Below, one piece after another: positions 1 to 8,800 of a stretch of DNA of 64,000 nucleotides (positions are counted from its first letter, which is position 1; every line of letters begins with the position of its first letter). Under the pieces are notes generated by a model. The model was not told the origin of the DNA. It was given only the letters and a program-made list of their open reading frames with translations, and ran no database searches. The translations under genes were made by a program, and so were the position numbers. The stretch comes from Hymenobacter latericoloratus (lineage in GTDB: Bacteria; Bacteroidota; Bacteroidia; Cytophagales; Hymenobacteraceae): positions 17,724 to 81,723 of the forward strand of contig NZ_JACHNV010000011.1 of NCBI RefSeq assembly GCF_014199535.1. Reading direction: 5' to 3'.

Positions 1-1863
1 CTTGATGTTGGTATCGGCCTTGCCCAGCGGAAAGCCTTCGAGCAGGTACTCCTTTTCCAGCAGCACAGCCTGGCTGCCTTCGCCGCTGTCGAAAAGCGTG
101 GCAGCGGGTTTTTTCCAGAAGAATTGCGGCAATACCAAAGCGGCGGCCTGCTCGCGGAAGATGTCCTTGATGGGATAGGTTTTCACGAGGGATTGGAGCG
201 CAGTGGGTAAAGGCGCGGCCCTGCCGGCGGTGCTGGCGGCCACGGTTTTCTCAAACTCAGCTTGCTGGGTCAGGGCGGCTTCGGCAATGGCCTGCACCGA
301 GCCGGTAGCGGCCGGCAGGCTGGCCAGCGGGTCGGCTACTGCTACGGGCGCGGCGGCTTCGTCGGTAGTCGGTGCCAGTGGCGTGATGCGACGCACGTCG
401 ATGTCGGCCAGGTCGTCGGCCGCGGTAGGAGCTGGCGGCGCGTCGAAGTTCAGCGGGGCCTGCACGAAGGTGGCCAGCGGGTCGGGTTTGGGAGCCAGCG
501 CGGCCGGGTCAGCCACCTTGTAGTCGCGGGCGCTGAAGCCGGCTTTGTTCAGGCCCACTACAATCTTGTCGAGCGTTTCCAGAAACTTGCTGGAGGCCGT
601 CAGCACGTAGCTCATGTTGAGCATGGGTGCGGCGTGCGGGGCCACGTAGGGCTGGCGCAGCACCCGGCCCAGAATCTGTTCCACGTCCACGGCCGACGAC
701 TTATCGGCCAGGGAGGCCAGGATGTAGGCAAACGGCGCGTCCCAACCCTCTTTCAGGGCATTGACCGTGATGATGTAGCGCACCTCGCACTTGGGCGAAG
801 CCAGGTCCTCGTTCTTCAGCTCGTTGAGGCTGGCCGTCTTGATGCGGATGTGGCTTTCGGGGATTTTCAGGTCGAGGAGCTTCTTTTTCAGCTGCTCGAA
901 GGTGGTGTTGTCGTCGGCCGTTTTGGGCTGGGCCTGAAACAGCACGATGGGCCGGATGTAGCGCCCGCCAGCCTTTTGCTCCTGTTTGGCCTGCAGCTCC
1001 AGATTGCGCTGCAGCTGCAGGGCCGAGTTGATGACTTCCGTGCGGTCGTTGTGGTTGTAGACGATGACGGGCAGCTTCACCATGTGCTCTTTTTTGAGCG
1101 CTAGCGCGTCCACGAAGCTGATGATGTTGCTGTTTTTGCGCGGGGTGGCCGTCAGGTCGAGGATAAAGGCGGGGTTGAGGTTCTTGAGCATATCCACGCT
1201 CAGCTCGCTCTCGGCGTTGTGGCTTTCATCGACCACCACCACCGGGTTCAGGGCCTGAATCACCCGCATCAGCGTAATGTCTTCCTCATCGCCCAGCAGC
1301 GAGCCGAAAGATTGCAGGTTGCCGTTTTCCTGGTACACCTTGCGGTCTTCCTTGTTGCGGGCGCGCAGCGAGTCAAAGCTGAGCACCACCAGGCTTACCT
1401 GCTCCTGCACGGAGCTGGCCGAGAAGCCGCTGCCCTGCAACAGGGCCGCTTTGTCGTACACCTCCACCCGGCCGGCGAAGTGGGTGTTGATTTTCTGCCG
1501 GTAGGGGTGGCCTGGGTCTTTCAGGTTGCGCAGCGTCTGCTCCAGAATGGTGACGGAAGGCACCAGCCACACTACGGCCTTGGCGCGGTCGGGCGGAAAT
1601 GCCCCGAAGATGGTGCGCAGGGCGTTGGCAGCCAGGAAGGTTTTGCCGCCGGCCGTGGGCACCTTGATGGTGACGTGCGGCACCCCTGGCACCGTGTTTT
1701 TGTAGGGCTCAATGGCCGTGCCCGGAAACGGCTTCACCGGCGTGCGCGGATGCGTGGCCCAGAAATCGTGGAAGGCGTCGGGGAGGCGCTTGGTAGCCTG
1801 CACGCAGTCGAGGAAGCGGGCGAGGTCGGTGATGACCTCCTGTTGGTAGGGTTTGAGCTCCAT
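1..1863 (-). CDS. res: Type III restriction enzyme, Res (helicase/nuclease) subunit, 3' end outside window
   Basis: Translating the minus strand from ATG at 1863 gives an open frame to the window edge (621 codons), so the C-terminal part is missing. It is a superfamily 2 helicase: Walker A PTAGGKTF at residues 69-76, Walker B VVVVDESH near 207-214, TATP near 235, and a late helicase motif EQILGRVLRQP near 390. Type III Res proteins use ATP to translocate or switch along DNA and cleave when two unmodified sites meet; the nuclease domain normally lies at the C terminus and is not visible here. The gene starts 10 bp after the stop of mod, the usual mod-res operon order, and must work in complex with Mod. 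Confidence 0.9.
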   Translation of the reverse strand, partial: MELKPYQQEVITDLARFLDCVQATKRLPDAFHDFWATHPRTPVKPFPGTAIEPYKNTVPGVPHVTIKVPTAGGKTFLAANALRTIFGAFPPDRAKAVVWLVPSVTILEQTLRNLKDPGHPYRQKINTHFAGRVEVYDKAALLQGSGFSASSVQEQVSLVVLSFDSLRARNKEDRKVYQENGNLQSFGSLLGDEEDITLMRVIQALNPVVVVDESHNAESELSVDMLKNLNPAFILDLTATPRKNSNIISFVDALALKKEHMVKLPVIVYNHNDRTEVINSALQLQRNLELQAKQEQKAGGRYIRPIVLFQAQPKTADDNTTFEQLKKKLLDLKIPESHIRIKTASLNELKNEDLASPKCEVRYIITVNALKEGWDAPFAYILASLADKSSAVDVEQILGRVLRQPYVAPHAAPMLNMSYVLTASSKFLETLDKIVVGLNKAGFSARDYKVADPAALAPKPDPLATFVQAPLNFDAPPAPTAADDLADIDVRRITPLAPTTDEAAAPVAVADPLASLPAATGSVQAIAEAALTQQAEFEKTVAASTAGRAAPLPTALQSLVKTYPIKDIFREQAAALVLPQFFWKKPAATLFDSGEGSQAVLLEKEYLLEGFPLGKADTNIK

Positions 1864-1873
1864 CGGCAGGGGG

Positions 1874-3457
1874 CTAGAAGCGCGAAATGTCGCGGGGGAT
1901 TTTCTTGAAAATAATGCCGTGCTGGGTCATGAACTCGGGCGTGAGCAGGCAGTTATCGGCGTAGATGATGTACTGGCCGGCCCGGGTACGCATGGTGGCC
2001 AGGAAGTCGTGGCTTAGGGTGGTGACTTCGTCGGGCGCGTAGTGGAAATAGTAGGCTGTATCGTCGTGCAAGGCCAGGAAGGCAGCGTTGTCGTCGGCCG
2101 AGGAGGCCGGCAAGGGCTGCTTGGTTTCGGCGTAGTAGATATACTGGCGCAAGCCCGGCAGGCCGGCCTGCTCGTTCAGCTCGCCGGTTTCGGTGAAGAC
2201 GGCCGCTCCCAGGGTGTAGTAGTCGAAGCTGCCGCCGGTGCCGGGCTGGCCGGCGTAGCCCTGCATCACGCGCTTTACTCGCTCGGCCGTGATGGTTTCG
2301 GCATAGTCTTCCATCTCCGTCAGGATGAAGCGGCGGTTGCCGCCGTCCTGCTGGTTGAGCTTGAGCACGGCGTGGGCTGTAGTGCCGCTGCCAGCGAATG
2401 AGTCGAGGACGATGCAATCAGGGTCTTCGGGGTCTGTCACCTGTCCAATAAGCATTTCAGGTAGGGCGACAGGTTTTGGAAAATCAAAAGCGCCTTGACC
2501 TAATATGGAGCTTATGACCTTAGTGCCTTCCGCAGTGCTTGTAGAAGTTATCACAGAAGATATGGCTTTGTATTGACTCGCCATTTCGTCAGAAAATACT
2601 TTCTGACGCGGCCGGCCATCTGGTGAAGAGGGAAAAAGGATTCTCCCTTCACTCACTCGCTTAGCCATAGTGTTTTTATCAAAGCGCCAACCTTTATAAG
2701 GCGCCGGATAAACGTCACCAGTCACAGGATTAACCAAGTCATAATGCAAATTTGGGCGTTGTTCTTTGGTAGCCAGCCCGGTAACATCAGCACTTCGCCA
2801 CGGTCCACGAGGGTCATTATCAGGATTCGAAAACTTAGTTAAGTCCTTTTCGACCCCGCGCAATTTTACCAAATCTGTTTTGCGATAAGTAAGAATGTAT
2901 TCATGGTCGTTTGATACACCAGTAACAGCACGCGCATCCTCGCTAACTCTTGACTTCCAAATAAATTCGGTGACGAATTGCGCCCGACCGAATATCTCAT
3001 CCATGACTATTCGGAGGTAAGAAATTTCATTGTCGTCGATTGAAATAAAGATAATTCCATCTTCAGCCAGCAGCTTGTGCAGCAGCTTGAGACGCGGGTA
3101 CATCATGCACAGCCACTTATCGTGACGGGAAAGGTCTTCGCCTTCCTTGCCAACGACCTGGCTTAGCCACTTCTTGATTTTGGGGTCGTTGACGTTGTCG
3201 TTGTACACCCAGCCCTCGTTGCCGGTGTTGTATGGCGGGTCTATGTATATGCATTTCACCCGGCCTTCGTACTCGGGCAGCAGCGCTTTCAGGGCTTCGA
3301 GGTTGTCGCCGTGGATGATGCGGTTGCCGCTGCCAGCAGGCTCTGCGGTTTGCGAGCCATCGGCAAGGGCGCCGTACTGGTGGTCAAGAAGTCGGAACGG
3401 AACGTCCTGGTGGTGATTGATGACTTTGTCTTTACCAATCCAGTGGAGGGTAGGCAT
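1874..3457 (-). CDS. mod: Type III DNA methyltransferase, Mod subunit
   Basis: Beta-class amino-methyltransferase that would methylate adenine and provide sequence recognition for the Res partner. The catalytic motif DPPYNTGN is at residues 73-80 and the SAM-binding motif DSFAGSGTT near 350, the order (catalytic first) of the beta class. Start chosen at 3457 (MPTLHWIGKDKV) because the ten upstream in-frame residues look unlike the family; this gives 527 aa. The DNA between about 2440 and 3060, which should encode the target recognition domain, is visibly more AT-rich than both flanks, a sign of a swapped specificity segment. Located directly upstream of res in the same operon. Confidence 0.9.
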   Translation of the reverse strand: MPTLHWIGKDKVINHHQDVPFRLLDHQYGALADGSQTAEPAGSGNRIIHGDNLEALKALLPEYEGRVKCIYIDPPYNTGNEGWVYNDNVNDPKIKKWLSQVVGKEGEDLSRHDKWLCMMYPRLKLLHKLLAEDGIIFISIDDNEISYLRIVMDEIFGRAQFVTEFIWKSRVSEDARAVTGVSNDHEYILTYRKTDLVKLRGVEKDLTKFSNPDNDPRGPWRSADVTGLATKEQRPNLHYDLVNPVTGDVYPAPYKGWRFDKNTMAKRVSEGRILFPSSPDGRPRQKVFSDEMASQYKAISSVITSTSTAEGTKVISSILGQGAFDFPKPVALPEMLIGQVTDPEDPDCIVLDSFAGSGTTAHAVLKLNQQDGGNRRFILTEMEDYAETITAERVKRVMQGYAGQPGTGGSFDYYTLGAAVFTETGELNEQAGLPGLRQYIYYAETKQPLPASSADDNAAFLALHDDTAYYFHYAPDEVTTLSHDFLATMRTRAGQYIIYADNCLLTPEFMTQHGIIFKKIPRDISRF

Positions 3458-3567
3458 AGGGCAGGCGTAAGGCGAGTAAGCAAGCAAAGCCGCCCGAGAC
3501 CAGGCGTTGCGCTTTGCAACTGGCGGTAAAAATTGCAGCGGCTAGGGCTGCGGGGTAAAGATGGGCG

Positions 3568-4098
3568 CTAGGTTGGCAGCTGTTTGCGGCGGCCGTCGAG
3601 GTCCTTTTTCATCACGGCGTTCAGCTTATGCAACTCGTCGTTGAGCAAGGGCCGCAGTTCTCGCGCCCTTTCTTGGTGCGGAAAGTCCTGCGTCGATACC
3701 ATTGCCAGACCCGTTTTGCCAACCAAGAGGGGTAAGCCTTGCCGGTATTCCGACGACCACGCCGATAAAGCGTCGCAGGCTAGCTGCAGCTGCTCAAGCA
3801 CCTCTTCAGGTGCCTTCAGCATGGCCCGTGACAGCAGCGGCGACATCGACTGATAGTACTCGTCGTAGTTCAGCCGGGCTTCCGTGTAGCGAATACCCTC
3901 GTGCACCATTTCCAGGAGGCTGGCATACAAGTCCTCCATGGATTTGTAGTGCTGCATCTGCTGTTCCTGCCGGAGCTTCAGCCGCTCGCGACGCCCGGTC
4001 AGCTTCCACGTAAGCACGGCTACGCCGGCACCGAACAGCCCTGTTATTACCGCTACAACCAGCGGTACTGCTGTTTTGAATTCTTCCTGGCTCCACAT
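3568..4098 (-). CDS. Unknown membrane-anchored coiled-coil protein
   Basis: 176 aa. An N-terminal membrane segment at about residues 10-31 (VPLVVAVITGLFGAGVAVLT) is followed by a basic stretch (KLTGRRERLKLRQEQQ) and then a long charged, probably helical domain. No enzyme motif was recognised. It follows the acidic protein gene by 23 bp and precedes mod by about 110 bp, all on the minus strand, so it may be co-transcribed with the restriction-modification genes. The form (one helix plus cytoplasmic helical domain) occurs in several phage-defence accessory proteins, but that is only a resemblance in layout. Confidence 0.7.
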   Translation of the reverse strand: MWSQEEFKTAVPLVVAVITGLFGAGVAVLTWKLTGRRERLKLRQEQQMQHYKSMEDLYASLLEMVHEGIRYTEARLNYDEYYQSMSPLLSRAMLKAPEEVLEQLQLACDALSAWSSEYRQGLPLLVGKTGLAMVSTQDFPHQERARELRPLLNDELHKLNAVMKKDLDGRRKQLPT

Positions 4099-4121
4099 GG
4101 TGGCCTACGAAGCGGTACCGA

Positions 4122-4655
4122 CTAGCGGAAGCGCATTTGCTTGTTGAGGTCGTAGTATTCCAGGAAGATGTCGTAGGCGCTGCCGCCCCGGTTGGCCCAG
4201 GCCTGGGTTTTCTCGTAGGCCGACCGCGCGAGCGAAGGTTTGCCTTGCCGGCTATCGGCCCCGATGGTGCCACCTCCCGCCGGGCGGTCCACGCCGTCGC
4301 GCAGCAGCAGGTTTTTTTCGTCGTACACCATTTGGCGCAGGTCCTTGTTTTCTTCGCCGCGCGGCAGTCCCTGCATCAGTAGGCGACGAATGGCGTAGTA
4401 CAAGTCGTAAGACTCCTGCTGGTTGTGCATATCGCCGGCAAACTCAGCCCCGAAAGGCTCGTCTTCGACTTCTTCTTCGGGCGAGAAAGCAAAAGCGCCT
4501 TGCCTCCCTTCTGCCTCCTGCTGCGCGTCGTCCGACAACTGTTTTAGCCGGGCCAGAAAATCCAGCTCCTGGGCATCGCTTTCCTGTTTTTCCGAATCGT
4601 GCGGACGGTTCTCGTCAAACTCGTCTTCGCTGGGCAGGTCGTAATGGTCTTGCAT
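4122..4655 (-). CDS. Unknown acidic protein downstream of the HTH-ImmA gene
   Basis: 177 aa. The N-terminal half is very acidic (SEDEFDENRPHDSEKQESD and EEEVEDEPF), probably disordered; the C-terminal half (from about residue 85) looks folded, with YDLYYAIRRLLMQ and a final SAYDIFLEYYDLNKQMRFR. No signal peptide or membrane segment. It begins 6 bp after the stop of the HTH/metalloprotease gene, so the two are very likely translated together. ImmA-type proteases often cleave a partner, and this neighbour is a possible partner or target; that is inference. Family not recognised. Confidence 0.7.
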   Translation of the reverse strand: MQDHYDLPSEDEFDENRPHDSEKQESDAQELDFLARLKQLSDDAQQEAEGRQGAFAFSPEEEVEDEPFGAEFAGDMHNQQESYDLYYAIRRLLMQGLPRGEENKDLRQMVYDEKNLLLRDGVDRPAGGGTIGADSRQGKPSLARSAYEKTQAWANRGGSAYDIFLEYYDLNKQMRFR

Positions 4656-4661
4656 AAAAAG

Positions 4662-5918
4662 TTAGGCAATGGGTTGCGTGGTGGGGTGAGAAGTAGGCGC
4701 CAGAATGGTGCGTACTTCTTCGCTTTCGGCCGCGAGTGAGGTATCGGGGGTCAGCCAGGGGGCCCGGCTCAGCCCCGCGGCGCACACATCTGACTTGGGC
4801 ATGAAGCGGCCGTAATACTGCCACCCGGTTTTGTCCTGTCGGTCGCTCAGCTCGCGGGCGTAGCGGTGGTAGATGATGGACGGGTGCACGTTGTTCTGCG
4901 CCGCGTAGCGCTCCACGAATGACTCTACGTTGATGTAATTCTTGATGTATTCATACTTCTCGCGGGGCAGCAGCAGTTCGTCGGCAAACTGGTTGGCCTG
5001 GTCTTCAATCAAAAACAGGTCTTCCACACCCTCGGTGAGGTGGTATTTGACAACTGCCAGCTTATCGAGGTGAAAAATAACGTGCCCCAGCTCGTGCAGC
5101 AGCGTGTGCCAGAGCAGCGGATAGCTCTTGAAGTGGTCGGTAATAACGATGCACGGCTTCTTGTTGACGATAAACGTCCCGCCCTGCACCGCCGTGCTGG
5201 GCAGCGCCTTCTGCATAATCACCGTAACGCCGGCCTCGTACAGCGCCCGCATCACCGTCAGCATACCTGCTCGCTCCTGCCGGGTGTAGCGGCGAATCTG
5301 GGTCACCAGCTTCTCTACTTGCCGCGGGTCGAACGGATTCGGATTGTCCACGCGCTGAAACTGCTGATAAGCCGACATTATCCAGAAGGCCTTCATCTTG
5401 TCCTCCACGCGCGTGTTGGACTTCTGAAAAAGCACGGCGGCCATTTCAGTGCCGTACTCATACAAGGAGTTCAGCCCGAAGTAGTGCAGTATCCGGTCCC
5501 GGATGTGCCCATAGTCCATCGACTCGATAAAGCCGAGTTTGCGCAAGCGCACAACATCGAAATTCCGCACGATGAAGGAAGCTTCTTTCACGCGCTCCAC
5601 CGTTTTGTAGTCTTCTGCCGGCATTACCGACGCCGCTACCAGCTTCATGACCTGCTCGATGCTCACGTCCAGGAAGTGCGCGAGCTTGAGGGCCGTTAGT
5701 ACATCCAGCTTTTGCAAAGCCCCCGTTACCAAGCGCTCATACGAGGTACGCGTCATGCTCAGGATTTCGCTAGTGGCTTTCGTCGACAAACCCAGTTCCT
5801 CACGCCGCCGCTCAATCAAGCTAGCCAACGAAGGGGCATCGGACGACGCCAGCAACTTGAGCACCTCATCCATCAAGTCGGATGGGAGGTCGGGGCTATT
5901 TGCAAAGTTGTCGCTCAT
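4662..5918 (-). CDS. HTH domain / ImmA-IrrE-type zinc metalloprotease
   Basis: 418 aa from ATG at 5918 (MSDNFANSP); an earlier in-frame ATG at 6026 would place the promoter inside the gene, so it was not used. Residues ~15-95 resemble a Cro/C1-type helix-turn-helix (LSTKATSEILSMTRTSYERL). A gluzincin motif HELGH (residues ~273-277) lies in a C-terminal ImmA/IrrE-like domain. Proteins of this fusion type are known to be regulators or anti-repressor proteases in mobile elements and stress islands. It heads a minus-strand gene series leading to mod and res, and a palindrome overlaps its promoter, which suggests self-control of the whole series. Substrate unknown. Confidence 0.8.
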   Translation of the reverse strand: MSDNFANSPDLPSDLMDEVLKLLASSDAPSLASLIERRREELGLSTKATSEILSMTRTSYERLVTGALQKLDVLTALKLAHFLDVSIEQVMKLVAASVMPAEDYKTVERVKEASFIVRNFDVVRLRKLGFIESMDYGHIRDRILHYFGLNSLYEYGTEMAAVLFQKSNTRVEDKMKAFWIMSAYQQFQRVDNPNPFDPRQVEKLVTQIRRYTRQERAGMLTVMRALYEAGVTVIMQKALPSTAVQGGTFIVNKKPCIVITDHFKSYPLLWHTLLHELGHVIFHLDKLAVVKYHLTEGVEDLFLIEDQANQFADELLLPREKYEYIKNYINVESFVERYAAQNNVHPSIIYHRYARELSDRQDKTGWQYYGRFMPKSDVCAAGLSRAPWLTPDTSLAAESEEVRTILAPTSHPTTQPIA

Positions 5919-5940
5919 GGGGAAATGCCAATTCTTTTGG

Positions 5941-5971
5941 CAAATGTAGTTCACTGCACAAAATTGTGCAA
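5941..5971 (-). promoter_or_regulatory. Promoter with overlapping palindromic operator for the HTH-ImmA operon
   Basis: Read on the minus strand: TTG (5971-5969), 20 bp, then TACATTTG (5948-5941), an exact match to the Bacteroidota -7 box TAnnTTTG. Between the boxes sits a perfect inverted repeat TGCACAA-AA-TTGTGCA (5955-5970). The start codon is 23 bp downstream of the -7 box. A repressor bound to this palindrome would cover the promoter spacer. Confidence 0.65.
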
Positions 5972-6145
5972 CTTGATTTTGGGCTATTTTTATCGGGTTT
6001 TCGTAATGCGGTGCTTTCCTTATCATTAATGACCGCCTTCACTTTGCCATCTAGGCCATGGCTGCATACATGCTCCGCAAAACAGGCTTGCTAATGAATC
6101 TGTCAATGGGTAGAACCGAAAGCGGATGGAACGGTAGGGTTTGAA

Positions 6146-7159
6146 TTATAGCCCTAAATTCTGCGCTGCATTAAAGCTCACCACGTCATCCAGTCGGGAG
6201 TAGCGGTCAATCATGGCATCGGTCTTTTGCTTCGTCTGGTTCTTAATAAATCGGTTTGACTGTCCGCGCAGTACCGAGACCGTGATAAAGGAGACACGCA
6301 ACGAGTGGGCCGAGTAGTTCTTCTCAGGAATCTTGTGGCCTTCCTCGTCATGGTTCAGGTGGAACTGTACCAGCCCATTTACACGCAGAGCGGACAAACG
6401 CTTTTGGGTGGGTAGCGCCTCGCCCTTCACCTTCCCACGCTTGAGCGATACGAATAATGGCCCAGTGCTGCGGCCCAACTGATGTACCCAGGCGCGCGTG
6501 CAGCGCACCGGGCAGAAGCTTGCCGTAGAAGCGTAGAAGACCGCTTTGTCTTCGGCTTCACCGGCTTGGTTGGTTTTGCTTTTGGGCAGGTGCACGATTA
6601 GAGCCCGCTCGGTAAACTCCAAGTGCTCCACGTTCAGGGCCACGAGCTCGGAGCGGCGGAAGGCGCCGGCGAAGCCCAGCAGCAGCAGGGCTCGGTCGCG
6701 CAGCCCGGCCGTAGTCGTCACATCCAAGCGGCGGATGCTCTCCTTGAGCTCGTCGACGGTAAAGGCCGGCGCCTGCTTCTGACGCTTGCCCAGGGCGCGC
6801 GTGATGCCTTCGAGGACCAGCGCCAGTTCGTCCGAGTGTACCGGCGACGGGTAGCCGCGCAGCTGATGATGCTTGTGAATGGCTGCCAAGTGGCGCTTGA
6901 TGGTCGAGAGCTTGCGCGGGATGTCGGCCAGGTCCGCGGCGTACCGGGCCACGGTGGCCACGTCGGCTGGCAGCGGGCACAAGCCGTTTGTCTCGCAGTA
7001 CTCGCCGAAGCTTTTCAGGTCGGCCGAGTACGCGAGCACCGTGTTGTCGGCGCCCTCCAGGCCGAGCTTGAGGTAGCGGGCCACGTTGTCGGCCGCGGTG
7101 GCGAGTTGCGAGCCGAGGGCCTGTGGCTGGTCAGGGATTCGGGCGAGTTCGGTGCTCAT
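6146..7159 (-). CDS. Tyrosine site-specific recombinase (integrase)
   Basis: 337 aa. An N-terminal SAM-like core-binding domain (about residues 20-120) is followed by a catalytic domain with the expected residues: Arg in FRRSEL (~168), SAHSLR giving His and second Arg (~281-285), and the nucleophile Tyr in DAMIDRYSR (~317). It cuts and rejoins DNA through a 3'-phosphotyrosine bond, for integration, excision or dimer resolution. No excisionase gene was seen beside it. A 13-bp-arm inverted repeat lies 16 bp upstream of its start. It separates the restriction island from the copper island and could mark a former element end. Confidence 0.88.
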   Translation of the reverse strand: MSTELARIPDQPQALGSQLATAADNVARYLKLGLEGADNTVLAYSADLKSFGEYCETNGLCPLPADVATVARYAADLADIPRKLSTIKRHLAAIHKHHQLRGYPSPVHSDELALVLEGITRALGKRQKQAPAFTVDELKESIRRLDVTTTAGLRDRALLLLGFAGAFRRSELVALNVEHLEFTERALIVHLPKSKTNQAGEAEDKAVFYASTASFCPVRCTRAWVHQLGRSTGPLFVSLKRGKVKGEALPTQKRLSALRVNGLVQFHLNHDEEGHKIPEKNYSAHSLRVSFITVSVLRGQSNRFIKNQTKQKTDAMIDRYSRLDDVVSFNAAQNLGL

Positions 7160-7174
7160 GCGGGTAAAGATAAG

Positions 7175-7207
7175 TTAGGTATCATAATTAACAGTTATGA
7201 TGCCTAA
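7175..7207. repeat. Inverted repeat upstream of the recombinase
   Basis: Arms TTAGGTATCATAA (7175-7187) and TTATGATGCCTAA (7195-7207) pair with one mismatch around a 7-bp centre. It lies 16 bp before the recombinase start codon and is far more AT-rich than its surroundings. It may be an autoregulatory operator, a recombinase binding site or an attachment core; the sequence alone does not decide. Confidence 0.6.
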
Positions 7208-7247
7208 ACCTTGAGAAAGAAGCGCTGGGAAGACGGACCGGTTCCGG

Positions 7248-7278
7248 TTGAGCTTCGTCAATCTTCGCGTTACATTTA
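7248..7278 (+). promoter_or_regulatory. Candidate promoter for the MORN-like secreted protein
   Basis: TTG (7248-7250), 20 bp, TACATTTA (7271-7278): the same 20-bp spacing as the other promoters found here, with one mismatch to TAnnTTTG. The ATG follows 38 bp downstream at 7317. Confidence 0.45.
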
Positions 7279-7316
7279 CCTGCCGCCTTCCCTCTCACCC
7301 CATCAGTTTTTATCCT

Positions 7317-8243
7317 ATGGCCCAAAACTACTCGCTGCTTTTTCTACTCCTTATTATAAGTGTCTCCGCGGCGGCCCAGCGGCCCAAGCCGGCGGCGGTG
7401 AGCTTGCCCCCGGCCGATACCGTTTACTTTGACCGTGACTGGGAGCGTACCGAAACACTCGAAGAAGTGGCCTACGCCCGCATTGCCCGCCACGACGCGG
7501 CCGGCAAAACCATCGGCACCGTGCGCGACTACTACTTTCCGTCGTGGAAAAAGCAGTGGGAGGGCAAACTGGCGTCGGAGAATCCAGATAAGCCAACGGG
7601 CCTGTGCTGCGGCTGGCACGAGAATGGTCAGGTCAGCTTCCGCGGCACCTACGTGAACGGCGTGCATCAAGCCGATTTTCGGAGCTGGCACGACGACGGG
7701 CGCGAAATCAAGTGCGCTTCCGTCATGCAGGACGCGCTGCCCTTGAGCAACGCCACCATTCACTGCAGCAACTGCCTGCACTCCAGCCGCAAGGTGTTCA
7801 CCGTCGAGCTGCCCGTGGGCACGGTGGGCATTGTCTACAAGCTCGACGTCCGCGACGAAGGCCAGCCGCCGATTTCCTGGTCGACGGCGCTGGCGGTGGC
7901 CGCCGTAGCCGGCAGTGGTGGCGCGGCCGCCCCGGCGCTGCTAAGCACCGCCGCCACGGCCCTCACCAAGCAGGGCAACAACGCTCCCCCCACAGTTAGC
8001 ACCAAGTGCCACTGGTACATTACCCCCGATGAAAACGCCGCCCAGCAATTTCTGGCTACCAAAGGCACCATCAGCCGGGACAAGCTGTGCTTTCGGGCGG
8101 CGGAAAACACGCCCCAGGAAACCCGGCCCATGGCGGTGCCGGCGGGTACCCGGCGGCTGTACGTGTGCGTGAATAACGATAATTACACCACCGACGCCAC
8201 GGCTACACTGAGCGTGAGTGCCCTGGTGCAGGATTGTAAGTGA
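7317..8243 (+). CDS. Secreted protein with MORN-like repeat, function unknown
   Basis: 308 aa from ATG at 7317 (MAQNYSLLFLLLIISVSAAAQ), which is a good signal peptide ending in AAAQ; the upstream in-frame ATG at 7248 overlaps the promoter and is rejected. Residues ~95-130 contain a MORN/YwqK-like stretch (GWHENGQVSFRGTYVNG then SWHDDGRE), a repeat found in many Bacteroidota exported proteins. The later part has several Cys residues (CSNCLH, TKCHWY, YVCVNN) and a small hydrophobic Ala/Gly-rich segment near residue 190-205. The gene is monocistronic or coupled to the next gene. No enzyme activity is suggested. Confidence 0.65.
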   Translation: MAQNYSLLFLLLIISVSAAAQRPKPAAVSLPPADTVYFDRDWERTETLEEVAYARIARHDAAGKTIGTVRDYYFPSWKKQWEGKLASENPDKPTGLCCGWHENGQVSFRGTYVNGVHQADFRSWHDDGREIKCASVMQDALPLSNATIHCSNCLHSSRKVFTVELPVGTVGIVYKLDVRDEGQPPISWSTALAVAAVAGSGGAAAPALLSTAATALTKQGNNAPPTVSTKCHWYITPDENAAQQFLATKGTISRDKLCFRAAENTPQETRPMAVPAGTRRLYVCVNNDNYTTDATATLSVSALVQDCK

Positions 8244-8269
8244 GGCTACTTGAATAACGACGTACGGCG

Positions 8270-8800
8270 ATGATGTCAATCTATACCTGCACGGGCTATA
8301 AGCATTTCGGGGCCGAGCCCCCGCTCAGCTTTCACAACCGACACGGTGAGCAGGATTTTCGGGACAACATGCTTTACCTCAGCGTGGCGTTCAGCGACTG
8401 GAAGCACGACCGGGAGATGCTGCGCTTTGTGCTGGATACCCATTTCAACTGCTTTAGCGCCAAGTTCATGGAGAAAGCCATTCAGCCCTATGTGCAGGCC
8501 AACCAAACGCCACAGCTGCACCTGCTAATCTGGCAGCATAGCCGGGATACCCAGGGCAAGCTGAAGCTGAGCATTGGTACGGGCGAGCCGGTGGTGGAGC
8601 GCTTCGGGCAGGAATCCGTGTCGGCGCAGCAGTACATTGCCAGCCGAAGGGCCTACTACGCGGGCGAATACGCGCGCTACGAGGATGAGGAAAAGGACGA
8701 GGCGCGGCGTTGGGAGCTGCGCGAGCGGGACCGAGCCGAGCGCCGTCGCAAACGGGAGGCAAAGGCCGGCGGCACCAACACTCCCAAACCAGCCAGCTAG
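8270..8800 (+). CDS. Unknown protein with charged C-terminal helix
   Basis: 176 aa, start at 8270 or the adjacent ATG at 8273. The N-terminal ~125 residues look globular (TCTGYKHFGAEPPLSF, NMLYLSVAFSDWKHDREML); the last ~50 are almost all charged (EDEEKDEARRWELRERDRAE) and probably form a long helix. No signal peptide. It follows the MORN-like gene by 26 bp on the same strand. I do not recognise the family. Confidence 0.6.
   Translation: MMSIYTCTGYKHFGAEPPLSFHNRHGEQDFRDNMLYLSVAFSDWKHDREMLRFVLDTHFNCFSAKFMEKAIQPYVQANQTPQLHLLIWQHSRDTQGKLKLSIGTGEPVVERFGQESVSAQQYIASRRAYYAGEYARYEDEEKDEARRWELRERDRAERRRKREAKAGGTNTPKPAS

Noticed and set aside
5961..5972. A further copy of the AAATTATGCAAG operator in the HTH-ImmA promoter
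   Set aside because: AAATTGTGCAAC has two mismatches and no second half-site 21 bp away; it is part of the local palindrome.
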